From Flavobacterium sp. CBA20B-1 (GTDB lineage Bacteria; Bacteroidota; Bacteroidia; Flavobacteriales; Flavobacteriaceae): a stretch of DNA of 64,000 nucleotides. The stretch's first letter is position 1. Each line of letters opens with the position of its first letter. The stretch spans positions 1,426,001 through 1,490,000 of the forward strand of contig NZ_CP092370.1 in the NCBI RefSeq assembly GCF_028473145.1, given 5' to 3'. The position numbers were made by a program, and so were the translations under genes. Positions 51,977-59,535 of this stretch are shown piece after piece. Under the pieces are notes generated by a model. It was given only the letters and a program-made list of their open reading frames with translations. It had not been told where the DNA came from and did no database searches.

Positions 51977-52087
51977 AAAGCTACAGTTTACAAGGGTTTT
52001 AAATTTTATCAACACATTTGATACACTACCTATAAAGCTACATTTTACAAGGGTTTCAACTTTCATCAACACATTTGATACACTACC
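51977..52087. repeat. Two 54-bp direct repeats, probably IS1-family element ends
   Basis: 51977-52030 and 52034-52087 share AAAGCTACA(G/T)TTTACAAGGGTTT and ATCAACACATTTGATACACTACC with a few differences between. The core TCAACACATTTGATACAC also occurs at 51857 in the 5' coding part of the IS1-type gene. The outer edge GGTAGTGTATCAAATGTG, read inward, looks like an IS terminus. A doubled end suggests two insertions or a slipped duplication. Confidence 0.65.
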
Positions 52088-52089
52088 CC

Positions 52090-53001
52090 CTAATACTTCT
52101 CCAAATATTTTTGCCAACTATTTGGGTATTCTTCTTGAGCTTTTTTCTTGATATACTCGGGTATCGGTGTAGCTCGGTAATCTATTCCTTTGCTTTTCAA
52201 AAAATCAACTATTTTCATTTTGTATTTGTATTCGTCTGTATCTAAATCAAAAAAATCTTCTCTTAATACATCTACTAAAAACATTGGCTTTCCTTTCTCT
52301 TTTGGGGCTTGTTGATTTGAGGGTATTGAATAATCAGGTCTAAAAAAAATAGGCTGTTTGTAGTCTGATCCATTTTGAAGCAAGAAAAAGGATATTTTAT
52401 ATCTATCTATAATTACAGATTCACTTAATGCTGATTGTCCATACTCATTTTGATAATTTATATTTGCTCCATTTTTAACAAGTAATTCAACTAAATCTAA
52501 TTTACCTGTTTTGGATGCCTGAATTAAGGGAGTCTTTACTTTATTAGGTTCCTTTTTATCTGTTTGAACATCATTAACATTCGCCCCATATTGTAACAAT
52601 ATTTCAGCAAATTTTGTGTCATATTGTTTTGAAGAACTCGCCTCTATTAGAGCCGATGTGCCTTCATAACTATTATGAATATTTACATCAGCTTTATCTA
52701 TTAATAAAACTTTGAAAGGCTTAATTTGTTGATTCATTATGGTAAGCATCAAAAGTGTATTCCCAAATTTTGGATCTTGGTAATTTATTAGCTTAGGGTC
52801 TTTTGATACTATCTCATTTATCTTCTTTTCATCTTCATCTTGTACCGCTTTGGCTAATTCCCAAGCTGGTGTATTTTGAAAAAGACGATAATCATCACCT
52901 GTAAGTTCTGTTTTATCCACGGGTTTATCTCTGTTTATGTTTGAGCAAGAAAGCAACAAACCAGAAATTACTAATACTATTTGTATAATCATTGCTTTCA
53001 T
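52090..53001 (-). CDS. Ankyrin-repeat lipoprotein, immunity partner of the lipase toxin
   Basis: 303 residues. The lipobox SGLLLSC gives Cys19, so the protein is anchored in a membrane facing the periplasm. About four ankyrin repeats follow: GNTLLMLTIMNQQIKPFKVL, GTSALIEASSSKQYDTKFAE, KTPLIQASKTGKLDLVELLV with KNGANINYQNEYGQSALSES, and the next partial repeat. The C-terminal 80 residues are charged and unassigned. Its ATG shares one base with the stop codon of the lipase gene (TAATG), which implies translational coupling. Ankyrin proteins are known immunity partners of polymorphic toxins, so protection against the adjacent lipase is likely. Confidence 0.8.
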   Translation of the reverse strand: MKAMIIQIVLVISGLLLSCSNINRDKPVDKTELTGDDYRLFQNTPAWELAKAVQDEDEKKINEIVSKDPKLINYQDPKFGNTLLMLTIMNQQIKPFKVLLIDKADVNIHNSYEGTSALIEASSSKQYDTKFAEILLQYGANVNDVQTDKKEPNKVKTPLIQASKTGKLDLVELLVKNGANINYQNEYGQSALSESVIIDRYKISFFLLQNGSDYKQPIFFRPDYSIPSNQQAPKEKGKPMFLVDVLREDFFDLDTDEYKYKMKIVDFLKSKGIDYRATPIPEYIKKKAQEEYPNSWQKYLEKY

Positions 53002-53690
53002 TATTTCATATGTTCATCTGGATTAACTCCAAAATTCTTTAATACATTGTCCATACTATGCCCATTATATATGGATGACTTATCAGTTGGTGCTAAGTTA
53101 TGACGATTACCATTTACATCTGGTAAATTTGTATTGTTCTGAAGTAGATTCAATGGATCGGTCATCATTATATATGCGTCAATTTTACTTTCAGACTTAA
53201 ATGGTGTTTTCCAATTTCCTTCAACAATTTTTGTAATATCACTTACTCCTGCCGCATTAAATGTTATTGCTTTTCTATCAGTAATTATAGCATTTAAAGC
53301 CGCTTCTCCACCACCTAATGAATGACCTACATATGTTAATTCAGTTGACCCTAATTTTCCAGAGATTGTTTTAGCATTATCAACAGCTTTAGCATATTGC
53401 TTAGATAACCCTAAAGGTTGTTTCACATCTGCACCTACATCTTCCCAATTAGGTTCTGTTCCTGCTGTGGCATAAGTGTATTCGGTAACTTTTCCATTTA
53501 CAACCCTTTCATAAACTACTGATTTTAATCCTGTAGAATTATTCTTTAAGTCATTAGATGTTAAACCAAAATTTCTACTTGACACTTGCCAACCACCAGT
53601 TAAAATATTATCTTTTTTATCTCCGTAAACGTGAGCTGCCATTCTTGCCGCTTCTGCTGGTGTTGGTTCCATCCCTGTGGGATCAATCAA
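53001..53690 (-). CDS. RHS-associated C-terminal lipase-type toxin domain
   Basis: 229 codons from a TTG at 53690; an ATG lies at 53672. The frame opens with IDPTGMEPTPAEA, the end of the RHS core (SNPINLIDPTG lies just upstream), which is the usual fusion point of toxin tails. The tail is an alpha/beta-hydrolase of the class 3 lipase type: nucleophile Ser124 in YVGHSLGGGEAAL, likely Asp178 in MMTDPLNLL and His211 in YNGHSMDNV. It should attack lipids of a competitor's membrane. The parent RHS gene is missing, so this is an orphan cassette that may be silent. The ankyrin gene overlaps its stop by one base. Confidence 0.75.
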   Translation of the reverse strand: MIDPTGMEPTPAEAARMAAHVYGDKKDNILTGGWQVSSRNFGLTSNDLKNNSTGLKSVVYERVVNGKVTEYTYATAGTEPNWEDVGADVKQPLGLSKQYAKAVDNAKTISGKLGSTELTYVGHSLGGGEAALNAIITDRKAITFNAAGVSDITKIVEGNWKTPFKSESKIDAYIMMTDPLNLLQNNTNLPDVNGNRHNLAPTDKSSIYNGHSMDNVLKNFGVNPDEHMK

Positions 53691-53850
53691 ATTTATTGGA
53701 TTACTAAAACAATACTCATAAGGAGAACGTCCATTAAACTTCTCCGCGAGCGGATCTACACTTACAAATATACTAATTCTTGGGTTACTTCGACTGGCTC
53801 AGCATAAATTCCATAACGTGCGCCGTAATAATACATTTTGGGTTTAAAAT
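53691..53850 (-). pseudogene. Truncated RHS core with a 29-bp substitution
   Basis: On the minus strand the end of an RHS core can be read as FKPKMYYYGARY from 53847, then as PRISIFVSVDPLAEKFNGRS and PYEYCFSNPIN leading into the lipase gene. Where the family has YYDPR, 29 bases (53784-53812, containing TTCGACTGGCTCAGCATAAA) replace the six expected. This shifts the frame and brings a TGA. Upstream of 53850 nothing of the RHS gene remains; the terminator of ctaD begins at once. Confidence 0.7.
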
Positions 53851-53861
53851 GTAAAATAAAA

Positions 53862-53893
53862 AAAACTCCCGCAATATTGCGAGAGTTTTTGGA
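53862..53893 (-). terminator. Terminator of the respiratory operon
   Basis: AAAAACTC and GAGTTTTT with the inner stem CGCAATATTGCG form a strong hairpin between ctaD and the RHS remnant. It is followed by a T-run on the minus strand and separates the operon from the toxin island. Confidence 0.85.
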
Positions 53894-53898
53894 GTATT

Positions 53899-55704
53899 TT
53901 AATGATGTCCTCCATCTTTTTCGCCATCTCTTAACGGCACTGTTTGTGGAACAAAGTCTTCTTCATAGCCTGGTTTTGAATAATCATAAGGCCAACGGTG
54001 TACTTCTGGAATTGCTCCAGGCCAGTTTCCGTGCATGTGCTCAACTGGTGTAGTCCACTCTAAAGTTGTAGCTCTCCATGGGTTTCTTGGCGCTTTTTTA
54101 CCATAGAAAATACTATAGAAGAAGTTGAACAAGAATACCAATTGGAAGGCTGCACCTACTAATGCAAACATGGTAATTAAAATGTTTACATCTACCATAT
54201 CGTCGAACATTGGGAACGCAGAGTTGGTATAGTAACGGCGTGGTAAACCAGCCATACCTATGAAGTGCATTGGGAAGAAAACTCCATAAGCACAAACTAC
54301 TGTTACCCAAAAATGAATATAACCTAAGTTTTTATTCATCATACGTCCGTACATTTTAGGGAACCAATGGTAAATACCTGCAAACATTCCGTAAAGAGCT
54401 GAAATACCCATTACTAAGTGGAAGTGCGCAATTACGAAATAGGTATCGTGTACGTTGATATCCAAGGTTGAATCTCCTAAGATAATACCCGTTAAACCTC
54501 CGGTGATGAATGTTGAAACAAAACCAATACAGAACAACATAGAAGGGTTCATTTGCAGGTTACCTTTCCAAAGTGTAGTGATATAGTTAAACGCTTTTAC
54601 TGCAGATGGAATTGCAATTAGTAAGGTGGTAAAGGTAAATACCGACCCTAAGAATGGATTCATACCTGAAACGAACATGTGGTGACCCCAAACAATTGTT
54701 GATAAAAATGCAATTGCAAGGATAGATGTAATCATGGCGCGGTAACCAAAGATTGGCTTACGAGCATTTGCAGAGATTACTTCTGATGTAATTCCCATTG
54801 CTGGTAAAATTACGATATATACTTCAGGGTGTCCTAAGAACCAGAATAAATGTTCAAATAATACGGGCGATCCACCTTGATAGTGCAATACTTCACCTGC
54901 TAAATAGATATCAGACAGGAAGAATGATGTACCAAAGCTTCTATCCATAATCAACAATAATGCTGCTGATAATAACACTGGGAATGATACGATACCAATA
55001 ATAGCTGTTACCCACAAAGCCCAGATTGTTAATGGCAAACGCGTCATAGTCATTCCTTTTGTACGCAAGTTTAAAACGGTTACCACATAGTTTAATGATC
55101 CCATTAATGATTGTGCAATAAACAAAGCCATTGAAACCAACCAAAGTGTCATACCTGTTCCTGAACCTGGAATAGCTTCTGGAACGGCTGATAAAGGTGG
55201 ATAGATTGTCCAACCTGCTGATGCCGGTCCTGATTCTACAAACAACGAAGCAATCATTACGATACACGCAATGAAAAAGATCCAGTACGACAACATGTTC
55301 ATGAAACCTGATGCCATATCGCGAGCACCAATCTGTAAGGGTATTAATAAGTTAGAGAACGTACCTGATAAACCTGCTGTTAATACAAAGAATACCATGA
55401 TGGTTCCGTGAATGGTCACTAATGCAAGATAAATATCGTTTCGCATTACACCTCCCGGAGCAAAATCGTCTCCTAACAACCAAGAGAATACTTTGAATGA
55501 TTCTTCTGGCCAAGCGATTTGAATACGGAATAATAATGACATGGCAATACCAATGATTCCCATTACAATACCTGTTACCAAGAATTGCTTAGCAATCATT
55601 TTGTGGTCTTGACTAAAGATATACTTTGTTACGAAAGTTTCTTTATGGTGGTGATCATCGTGTGAATGATCGTGTGTTAATTCGTGTCCTACTACTGCTG
55701 ACAT
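53899..55704 (-). CDS. ctaD: Cytochrome c oxidase subunit I
   Basis: 601 residues with 12 or more membrane helices. Contains haem a, haem a3 and CuB and reduces O2 while pumping protons. Ligands are visible: LALVTIHGTIMVFFVL (haem a His), FWFLGHPEVYIVILP (CuB His and cross-linked Tyr), IVWGHHMFVSGMN (two CuB His) and YFVIAHFHLVMG (haem a3 and haem a His). The N-terminus is a His/Asp-rich stretch (HELTHDHSHDDHHHKE), as in other Bacteroidota. It is the last gene of the act-cta operon. Confidence 0.97.
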   Translation of the reverse strand: MSAVVGHELTHDHSHDDHHHKETFVTKYIFSQDHKMIAKQFLVTGIVMGIIGIAMSLLFRIQIAWPEESFKVFSWLLGDDFAPGGVMRNDIYLALVTIHGTIMVFFVLTAGLSGTFSNLLIPLQIGARDMASGFMNMLSYWIFFIACIVMIASLFVESGPASAGWTIYPPLSAVPEAIPGSGTGMTLWLVSMALFIAQSLMGSLNYVVTVLNLRTKGMTMTRLPLTIWALWVTAIIGIVSFPVLLSAALLLIMDRSFGTSFFLSDIYLAGEVLHYQGGSPVLFEHLFWFLGHPEVYIVILPAMGITSEVISANARKPIFGYRAMITSILAIAFLSTIVWGHHMFVSGMNPFLGSVFTFTTLLIAIPSAVKAFNYITTLWKGNLQMNPSMLFCIGFVSTFITGGLTGIILGDSTLDINVHDTYFVIAHFHLVMGISALYGMFAGIYHWFPKMYGRMMNKNLGYIHFWVTVVCAYGVFFPMHFIGMAGLPRRYYTNSAFPMFDDMVDVNILITMFALVGAAFQLVFLFNFFYSIFYGKKAPRNPWRATTLEWTTPVEHMHGNWPGAIPEVHRWPYDYSKPGYEEDFVPQTVPLRDGEKDGGHH

Positions 55705-55731
55705 ACTAATAGTTTTATATTGGTAAACAAA

Positions 55732-56925
55732 TTATTTAATTACTTGAGCAACTACTGCAGTAGTATCTACTACAATTTGCGGTTCTTCGGCTTGCTCAGT
55801 TGTTGGTGCTGGTTGTGCTTCCACTTTTGGTGCAGCTGCTGCAGCTTTTTCTTCAGCAACTTGTTTTCCTAATGTAGGTTGTTGGCTTAACCATTTTCTA
55901 AAATCATTTTCAGATTCTACCACAACTTTTGCTTGCATGTTGTAGTGTGAACGTCCACATATTTTGTTACACAACAAGATATAATCAAACACATAAGGCT
56001 CTAAACCTGGCTCGCCTTTTTCAACAAGCTTTTTGCTGTGTTTGTTGCGTGCTTCATTGATTTTATTAACACGATCTACAATTTCTTCACGATCTCTCAT
56101 GTCTGCTGTTGTAACCGTTGGTGTCATTGCAAATTGGGTAACCATTCCTGGAACACAGTTCATCTGTGCACGGAAATGTGGAAAGTATGCAGAGTGCAAC
56201 ACGTCTTGTGATCGCATTTTCAAAACTACTTTTTTACCCACTGGCAAGTGCAATTCTTTTGCCAATATATCGTCTTGTGCGTTTGGATCTGCCATATCAA
56301 CACCCACTGCGTTGATACCTTCAATAAATCGAACGTTTGCTTTTCCTAACACATTGTCATCACCAGAATAACGAATATCCCAACCGAATTGTTTTGCATA
56401 TACTTCTACATACAACACTTCTTCTTCTTCATCGTAGTGCATGATGTTGTTCCAAGCATATAATCCGTATAGAATCAATCCGGCTAAAACGATTACTGGA
56501 ATAATTGTCCAGATGAATTCTAATTTGTCGTTATCTGCAAAAAAGGTTGCTTTTCTATCTTTGTTTCCACGGTATTTGAATGCGAAATAGTGCAATAAAA
56601 ACTGCGTTACTATTTGAACAAAGAAGATTACTGCTAATGAAATCCACATTAGTTGATCTACGTCTTTTCCGTGTTCTGAAGCAGAATTGGCTAATAATGG
56701 CATGTATCCCCATTTTACACAGCTATAAATTGTGAAGATGTAAATGAATGCCAAAAAACCAAACATTAAATATCCGTTGATATTGTTGTCTTTGTCTGTA
56801 GCAACTTGCGACTTGTATTCTTCGCCAACAAATTGTTTGCTTTGGGTTAAGTCGAAAATCTTAGTTAATTGCCAAACTGCAATTCCTAATAAAGCTACAA
56901 TAACTAATATTAATAAACTCGTCAT
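55732..56925 (-). CDS. ctaC: Cytochrome c oxidase subunit II
   Basis: 397 residues, longer than usual because of an extra N-terminal helix and a C-terminal extension. There are about three membrane helices near residues 1-20, 50-72 and 90-170. The extracytoplasmic cupredoxin domain holds the CuA ligands: His in DVLHSAYFPHFRAQMNCVPG, and CNKICGRSHYNM with two Cys, His and Met. Position two of that motif differs from the common CSELCG. No haem c motif is present, so electrons come from a separate cytochrome such as ActE. The C-terminal 45 residues are Ala/Pro/Glu-rich. Confidence 0.95.
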   Translation of the reverse strand: MTSLLILVIVALLGIAVWQLTKIFDLTQSKQFVGEEYKSQVATDKDNNINGYLMFGFLAFIYIFTIYSCVKWGYMPLLANSASEHGKDVDQLMWISLAVIFFVQIVTQFLLHYFAFKYRGNKDRKATFFADNDKLEFIWTIIPVIVLAGLILYGLYAWNNIMHYDEEEEVLYVEVYAKQFGWDIRYSGDDNVLGKANVRFIEGINAVGVDMADPNAQDDILAKELHLPVGKKVVLKMRSQDVLHSAYFPHFRAQMNCVPGMVTQFAMTPTVTTADMRDREEIVDRVNKINEARNKHSKKLVEKGEPGLEPYVFDYILLCNKICGRSHYNMQAKVVVESENDFRKWLSQQPTLGKQVAEEKAAAAAPKVEAQPAPTTEQAEEPQIVVDTTAVVAQVIK

Positions 56926-56944
56926 TTGTTTATTACTTTAAATA

Positions 56945-58420
56945 TTAATAATGAAAATGTTTACTTTCTTCTACCATTGGATTATTCTTCACTAATAATG
57001 GTGCTTTTGCAATTGCTGAGAATCCAACAAAGATAAACAATCCACCAAAGAATAAAACAGATCCAATTTCGGCAGCACCAATAAACCATGATGCACCTAC
57101 TGTTCCTGGCATAATCATATTAAAGAAGTCTAAATAGTGACCTACAATGATACAAATTCCTGCCATTACGATAATCCAAGATAATCGTTTGAAATCTGTG
57201 TTGATCAACAACAATATCGGCAATAAGAAGTTTAATGCGAGCATTGCAAAGAACGGCAAGTTGTATTCTTCAATTCTGAAGATGAAATACGTTACCTCTT
57301 CTGGAATGTTTGCATACCACATTAACATAAACTGAGAGAACCATAAGTATGTCCAGAAGATTGATAAACCGAACATGAACTTAGCCAAATCGTGAATATG
57401 TGATGTGTTTACGTATTCTAATAATCCTTTATTTTTTAGGTATAATGTTGACAATGCAATGATGGTGATACCTGTTACGAAGAACGATGCAAATACATAC
57501 CATCCAAACAATGTAGAGTACCAGTGCGTATCAATTGACATGATCCAGTCCCAAGACATGATTGATTCTGTGATGATGAAGAATACTAAGTATCCGGCTG
57601 CCAATTTAAAGTTCTTTTTATAATAAGTTAAATCACCTGATTCGTCTAATGCTAATGAATTTCTGCGTGATAACATTCTGAAGATATTCCAACCAGCTAA
57701 GAAAATAACGGCGCGGATTAAAAAGAATGGTATATTCAAGAAACCTGTTTTTCCTTGTATGATTGGATCAGCTGCTACTGTAGCCTCATCCATCCATATA
57801 AATAGGTGGTTCATGTGAGTAGCACTTGCCAATAGCAATAAGAAAAACAATACAGAACCTGGTAATAAATAAGCCGATAAACCTTCCATTACACGGAACA
57901 ATACTGGTGACCAACCTGCAGAGGCTGCATATTGAATTTGGTTAAAGGTAAAAATACCCAATGCTATTAACATAAAGAAGATACATCCTACATAAACCGC
58001 AGCCCAAGGCTTGTTTTGTAATTGGTGCAATACGTGTTCTAAATGTTTTGTGTGTTCTGCGTGTGCGTCATGTGCATCTGCTTTTGCTGCGTGTGCATCG
58101 TGTGTTGGTGCTACTTCAGCGTGTGCCGTTTCTGTTGCAGTAGAATCGGTAGCGTGTGTGGTGCTATCGGTTGTTGCAGCAGTTGCGGTTGTTTCATGCG
58201 CATCATGGCTTGCAGTTGTTGCATGTGCTGTGTGTGTGTCATGTGCCGGTGCTACATGTGCATCGTGCGAACCATGACCTCCGTGATGTTGCTCGCTTAA
58301 AATTTTCTCAACCTCCCCGATTGTTTTTGGCGTTGTAAGAAATCCGTAAACGATTCCAACAATACCCAAAGCCATTAGAATGATAGAAAAGGTTTTTAAT
58401 TTGCCTGAAAATGTGTACAT
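56945..58420 (-). CDS. actF: Alternative complex III subunit ActF, with His-rich insertion
   Basis: 491 residues. One N-terminal helix (FSIILMALGIVGIVYGFLT) and about nine C-terminal helices (from KPWAAVYVGCIFFMLIALGI) form an NrfD-like quinol-oxidising module. Between them, at about residues 45-135, lies an unusual low-complexity stretch full of HDAH, HATT and AHAE units, with more than twenty histidines. In typical ActF this linker is short. It could bind metal ions at the membrane surface or be merely a tolerated repeat expansion. The gene lies between actE and ctaC in the respiratory operon. Confidence 0.92.
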   Translation of the reverse strand: MYTFSGKLKTFSIILMALGIVGIVYGFLTTPKTIGEVEKILSEQHHGGHGSHDAHVAPAHDTHTAHATTASHDAHETTATAATTDSTTHATDSTATETAHAEVAPTHDAHAAKADAHDAHAEHTKHLEHVLHQLQNKPWAAVYVGCIFFMLIALGIFTFNQIQYAASAGWSPVLFRVMEGLSAYLLPGSVLFFLLLLASATHMNHLFIWMDEATVAADPIIQGKTGFLNIPFFLIRAVIFLAGWNIFRMLSRRNSLALDESGDLTYYKKNFKLAAGYLVFFIITESIMSWDWIMSIDTHWYSTLFGWYVFASFFVTGITIIALSTLYLKNKGLLEYVNTSHIHDLAKFMFGLSIFWTYLWFSQFMLMWYANIPEEVTYFIFRIEEYNLPFFAMLALNFLLPILLLINTDFKRLSWIIVMAGICIIVGHYLDFFNMIMPGTVGASWFIGAAEIGSVLFFGGLFIFVGFSAIAKAPLLVKNNPMVEESKHFHY

Positions 58421-58447
58421 ATCTAAACTTTCAAATAAGTTTTACAA

Positions 58448-58996
58448 TTATAATTCCGATTTCAATTTTAACACATAAGCACTAACCAACCATCTTTCGT
58501 GTTGTGTTAATTGATTTTTATGTGATCCCATTGAGTTTAATCCGTAAGTTACTACGTGGTAAATACCACCTTCTGTTAACTCACGCTCAGCATAACTTGG
58601 TACTCCCAGGAATTTTTCTCTTTTAACTAAATTACCTTTTCCGTCTCCTGCATCACCGTGACATATTGCACAATAAATTGTGTATAATTGTTTTGCTTTT
58701 TGCATATCGCCTTCGCTGATTGAGTCTAAAGGCGATTTTAAGTTGGCTTTTGCCAAAGCTAAACCTTCGGGTGTATTTGCATACTCTTCAGGTGAAAATC
58801 CACGAGGAATTGATCCTTCTGCTGGTACTTGCCCTTCTTTTCCGTTTTTAAATGCGTTTGATTCAGAATACGTTTCGTATGCTACAGACTCGTACATATT
58901 AGGAAATAACTGATAATTTGGTTTTTCCTTATTAAAACAAGATGTAGCTAATGTTGAAACTGCTGCCAACGCAACTATTTTATATAAATTCTTCAT
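58448..58996 (-). CDS. actE: Alternative complex III subunit ActE, monohaem cytochrome c lipoprotein
   Basis: 182 residues. The lipobox LATSC gives Cys20. The haem site is CAICH in YTIYCAICHGDAGDGKGNLV, with a methionine ligand expected in YGLNSMGSHKNQL. The segment PRGFSPEEYANTPEGLAL before the haem domain is typical of ActE. It receives electrons from the ActB/ActC core and can pass them to the CuA site of subunit II. actD starts 9 bp upstream. Confidence 0.94.
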   Translation of the reverse strand: MKNLYKIVALAAVSTLATSCFNKEKPNYQLFPNMYESVAYETYSESNAFKNGKEGQVPAEGSIPRGFSPEEYANTPEGLALAKANLKSPLDSISEGDMQKAKQLYTIYCAICHGDAGDGKGNLVKREKFLGVPSYAERELTEGGIYHVVTYGLNSMGSHKNQLTQHERWLVSAYVLKLKSEL

Positions 58997-59004
58997 TTTT
59001 ACTA

Positions 59005-59529
59005 CTAATGTTTATCGATTACTTTAACTTCTACTGCACCAGTATTTTTAAAGAATTCAACAGCTTCTTCTTCGCTACCGTGTAGAGCAACTTCCATTAA
59101 GAAATGGTCGTCTGTTGTTCTTACGTCTGGGTTTTCAGCTTTCTTAAATGGCCATAATCTACTTCTAAGGAAGAAGGTAATTACCATTAAATGGGCTGCG
59201 AAGAAAACTGTTAATTCAAACATAATAGGCACAAATGAAGGCATATTTTGAATATAACTAAAACTAGGTTTTCCACCAATATCTTGCGGCCAATCTTGTA
59301 TCATGATGTAATTCATCATGTAAGTTGCGAAAGATAAACCACATAAACCATAGATAAATGCACAGATAGCTAAGCGGGTAGGTTTTAATCCCATGGCTTT
59401 ATCTAAACCGTGTACAGGAAAAGGTGTGTAAACCTCTTCGATATGATGATGTGCAGCTCTGGTTGTTTTAACTGCATCCATTAAAACATCATCATCATTG
59501 TATAATACGTGTAAAACTTTTGTACTCAT
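59005..59529 (-). CDS. actD: Alternative complex III subunit ActD (DUF3341)
   Basis: 174 residues. Two membrane helices (LAICAFIYGLCGLSFATYMM and VPIMFELTVFFAAHLMVITF) follow an N-terminal cytoplasmic part with DAVKTTRAAHHHIEEVYTPF, PVHGLDKAMG, the DUF3341 signature. The C-terminal part holds NPDVRTTDDHFLMEVALHGS. It is a structural subunit of the complex with no cofactor. It ends 9 bp before actE and starts 7 bp after actC. Confidence 0.95.
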   Translation of the reverse strand: MSTKVLHVLYNDDDVLMDAVKTTRAAHHHIEEVYTPFPVHGLDKAMGLKPTRLAICAFIYGLCGLSFATYMMNYIMIQDWPQDIGGKPSFSYIQNMPSFVPIMFELTVFFAAHLMVITFFLRSRLWPFKKAENPDVRTTDDHFLMEVALHGSEEEAVEFFKNTGAVEVKVIDKH

Positions 59530-59535
59530 AATTTA

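Noticed and set aside
49131-52087. CRISPR array suggested by several repeats
   Set aside because: Repeats are REP palindromes, one 168-bp tandem pair and one 54-bp pair; there are no regular short spacers and no cas genes.
58011-58338. Cysteine-rich open frames opposite the His-rich part of actF
   Set aside because: They arise from the complement of the repetitive His/Ala codons; no start context or family supports them.
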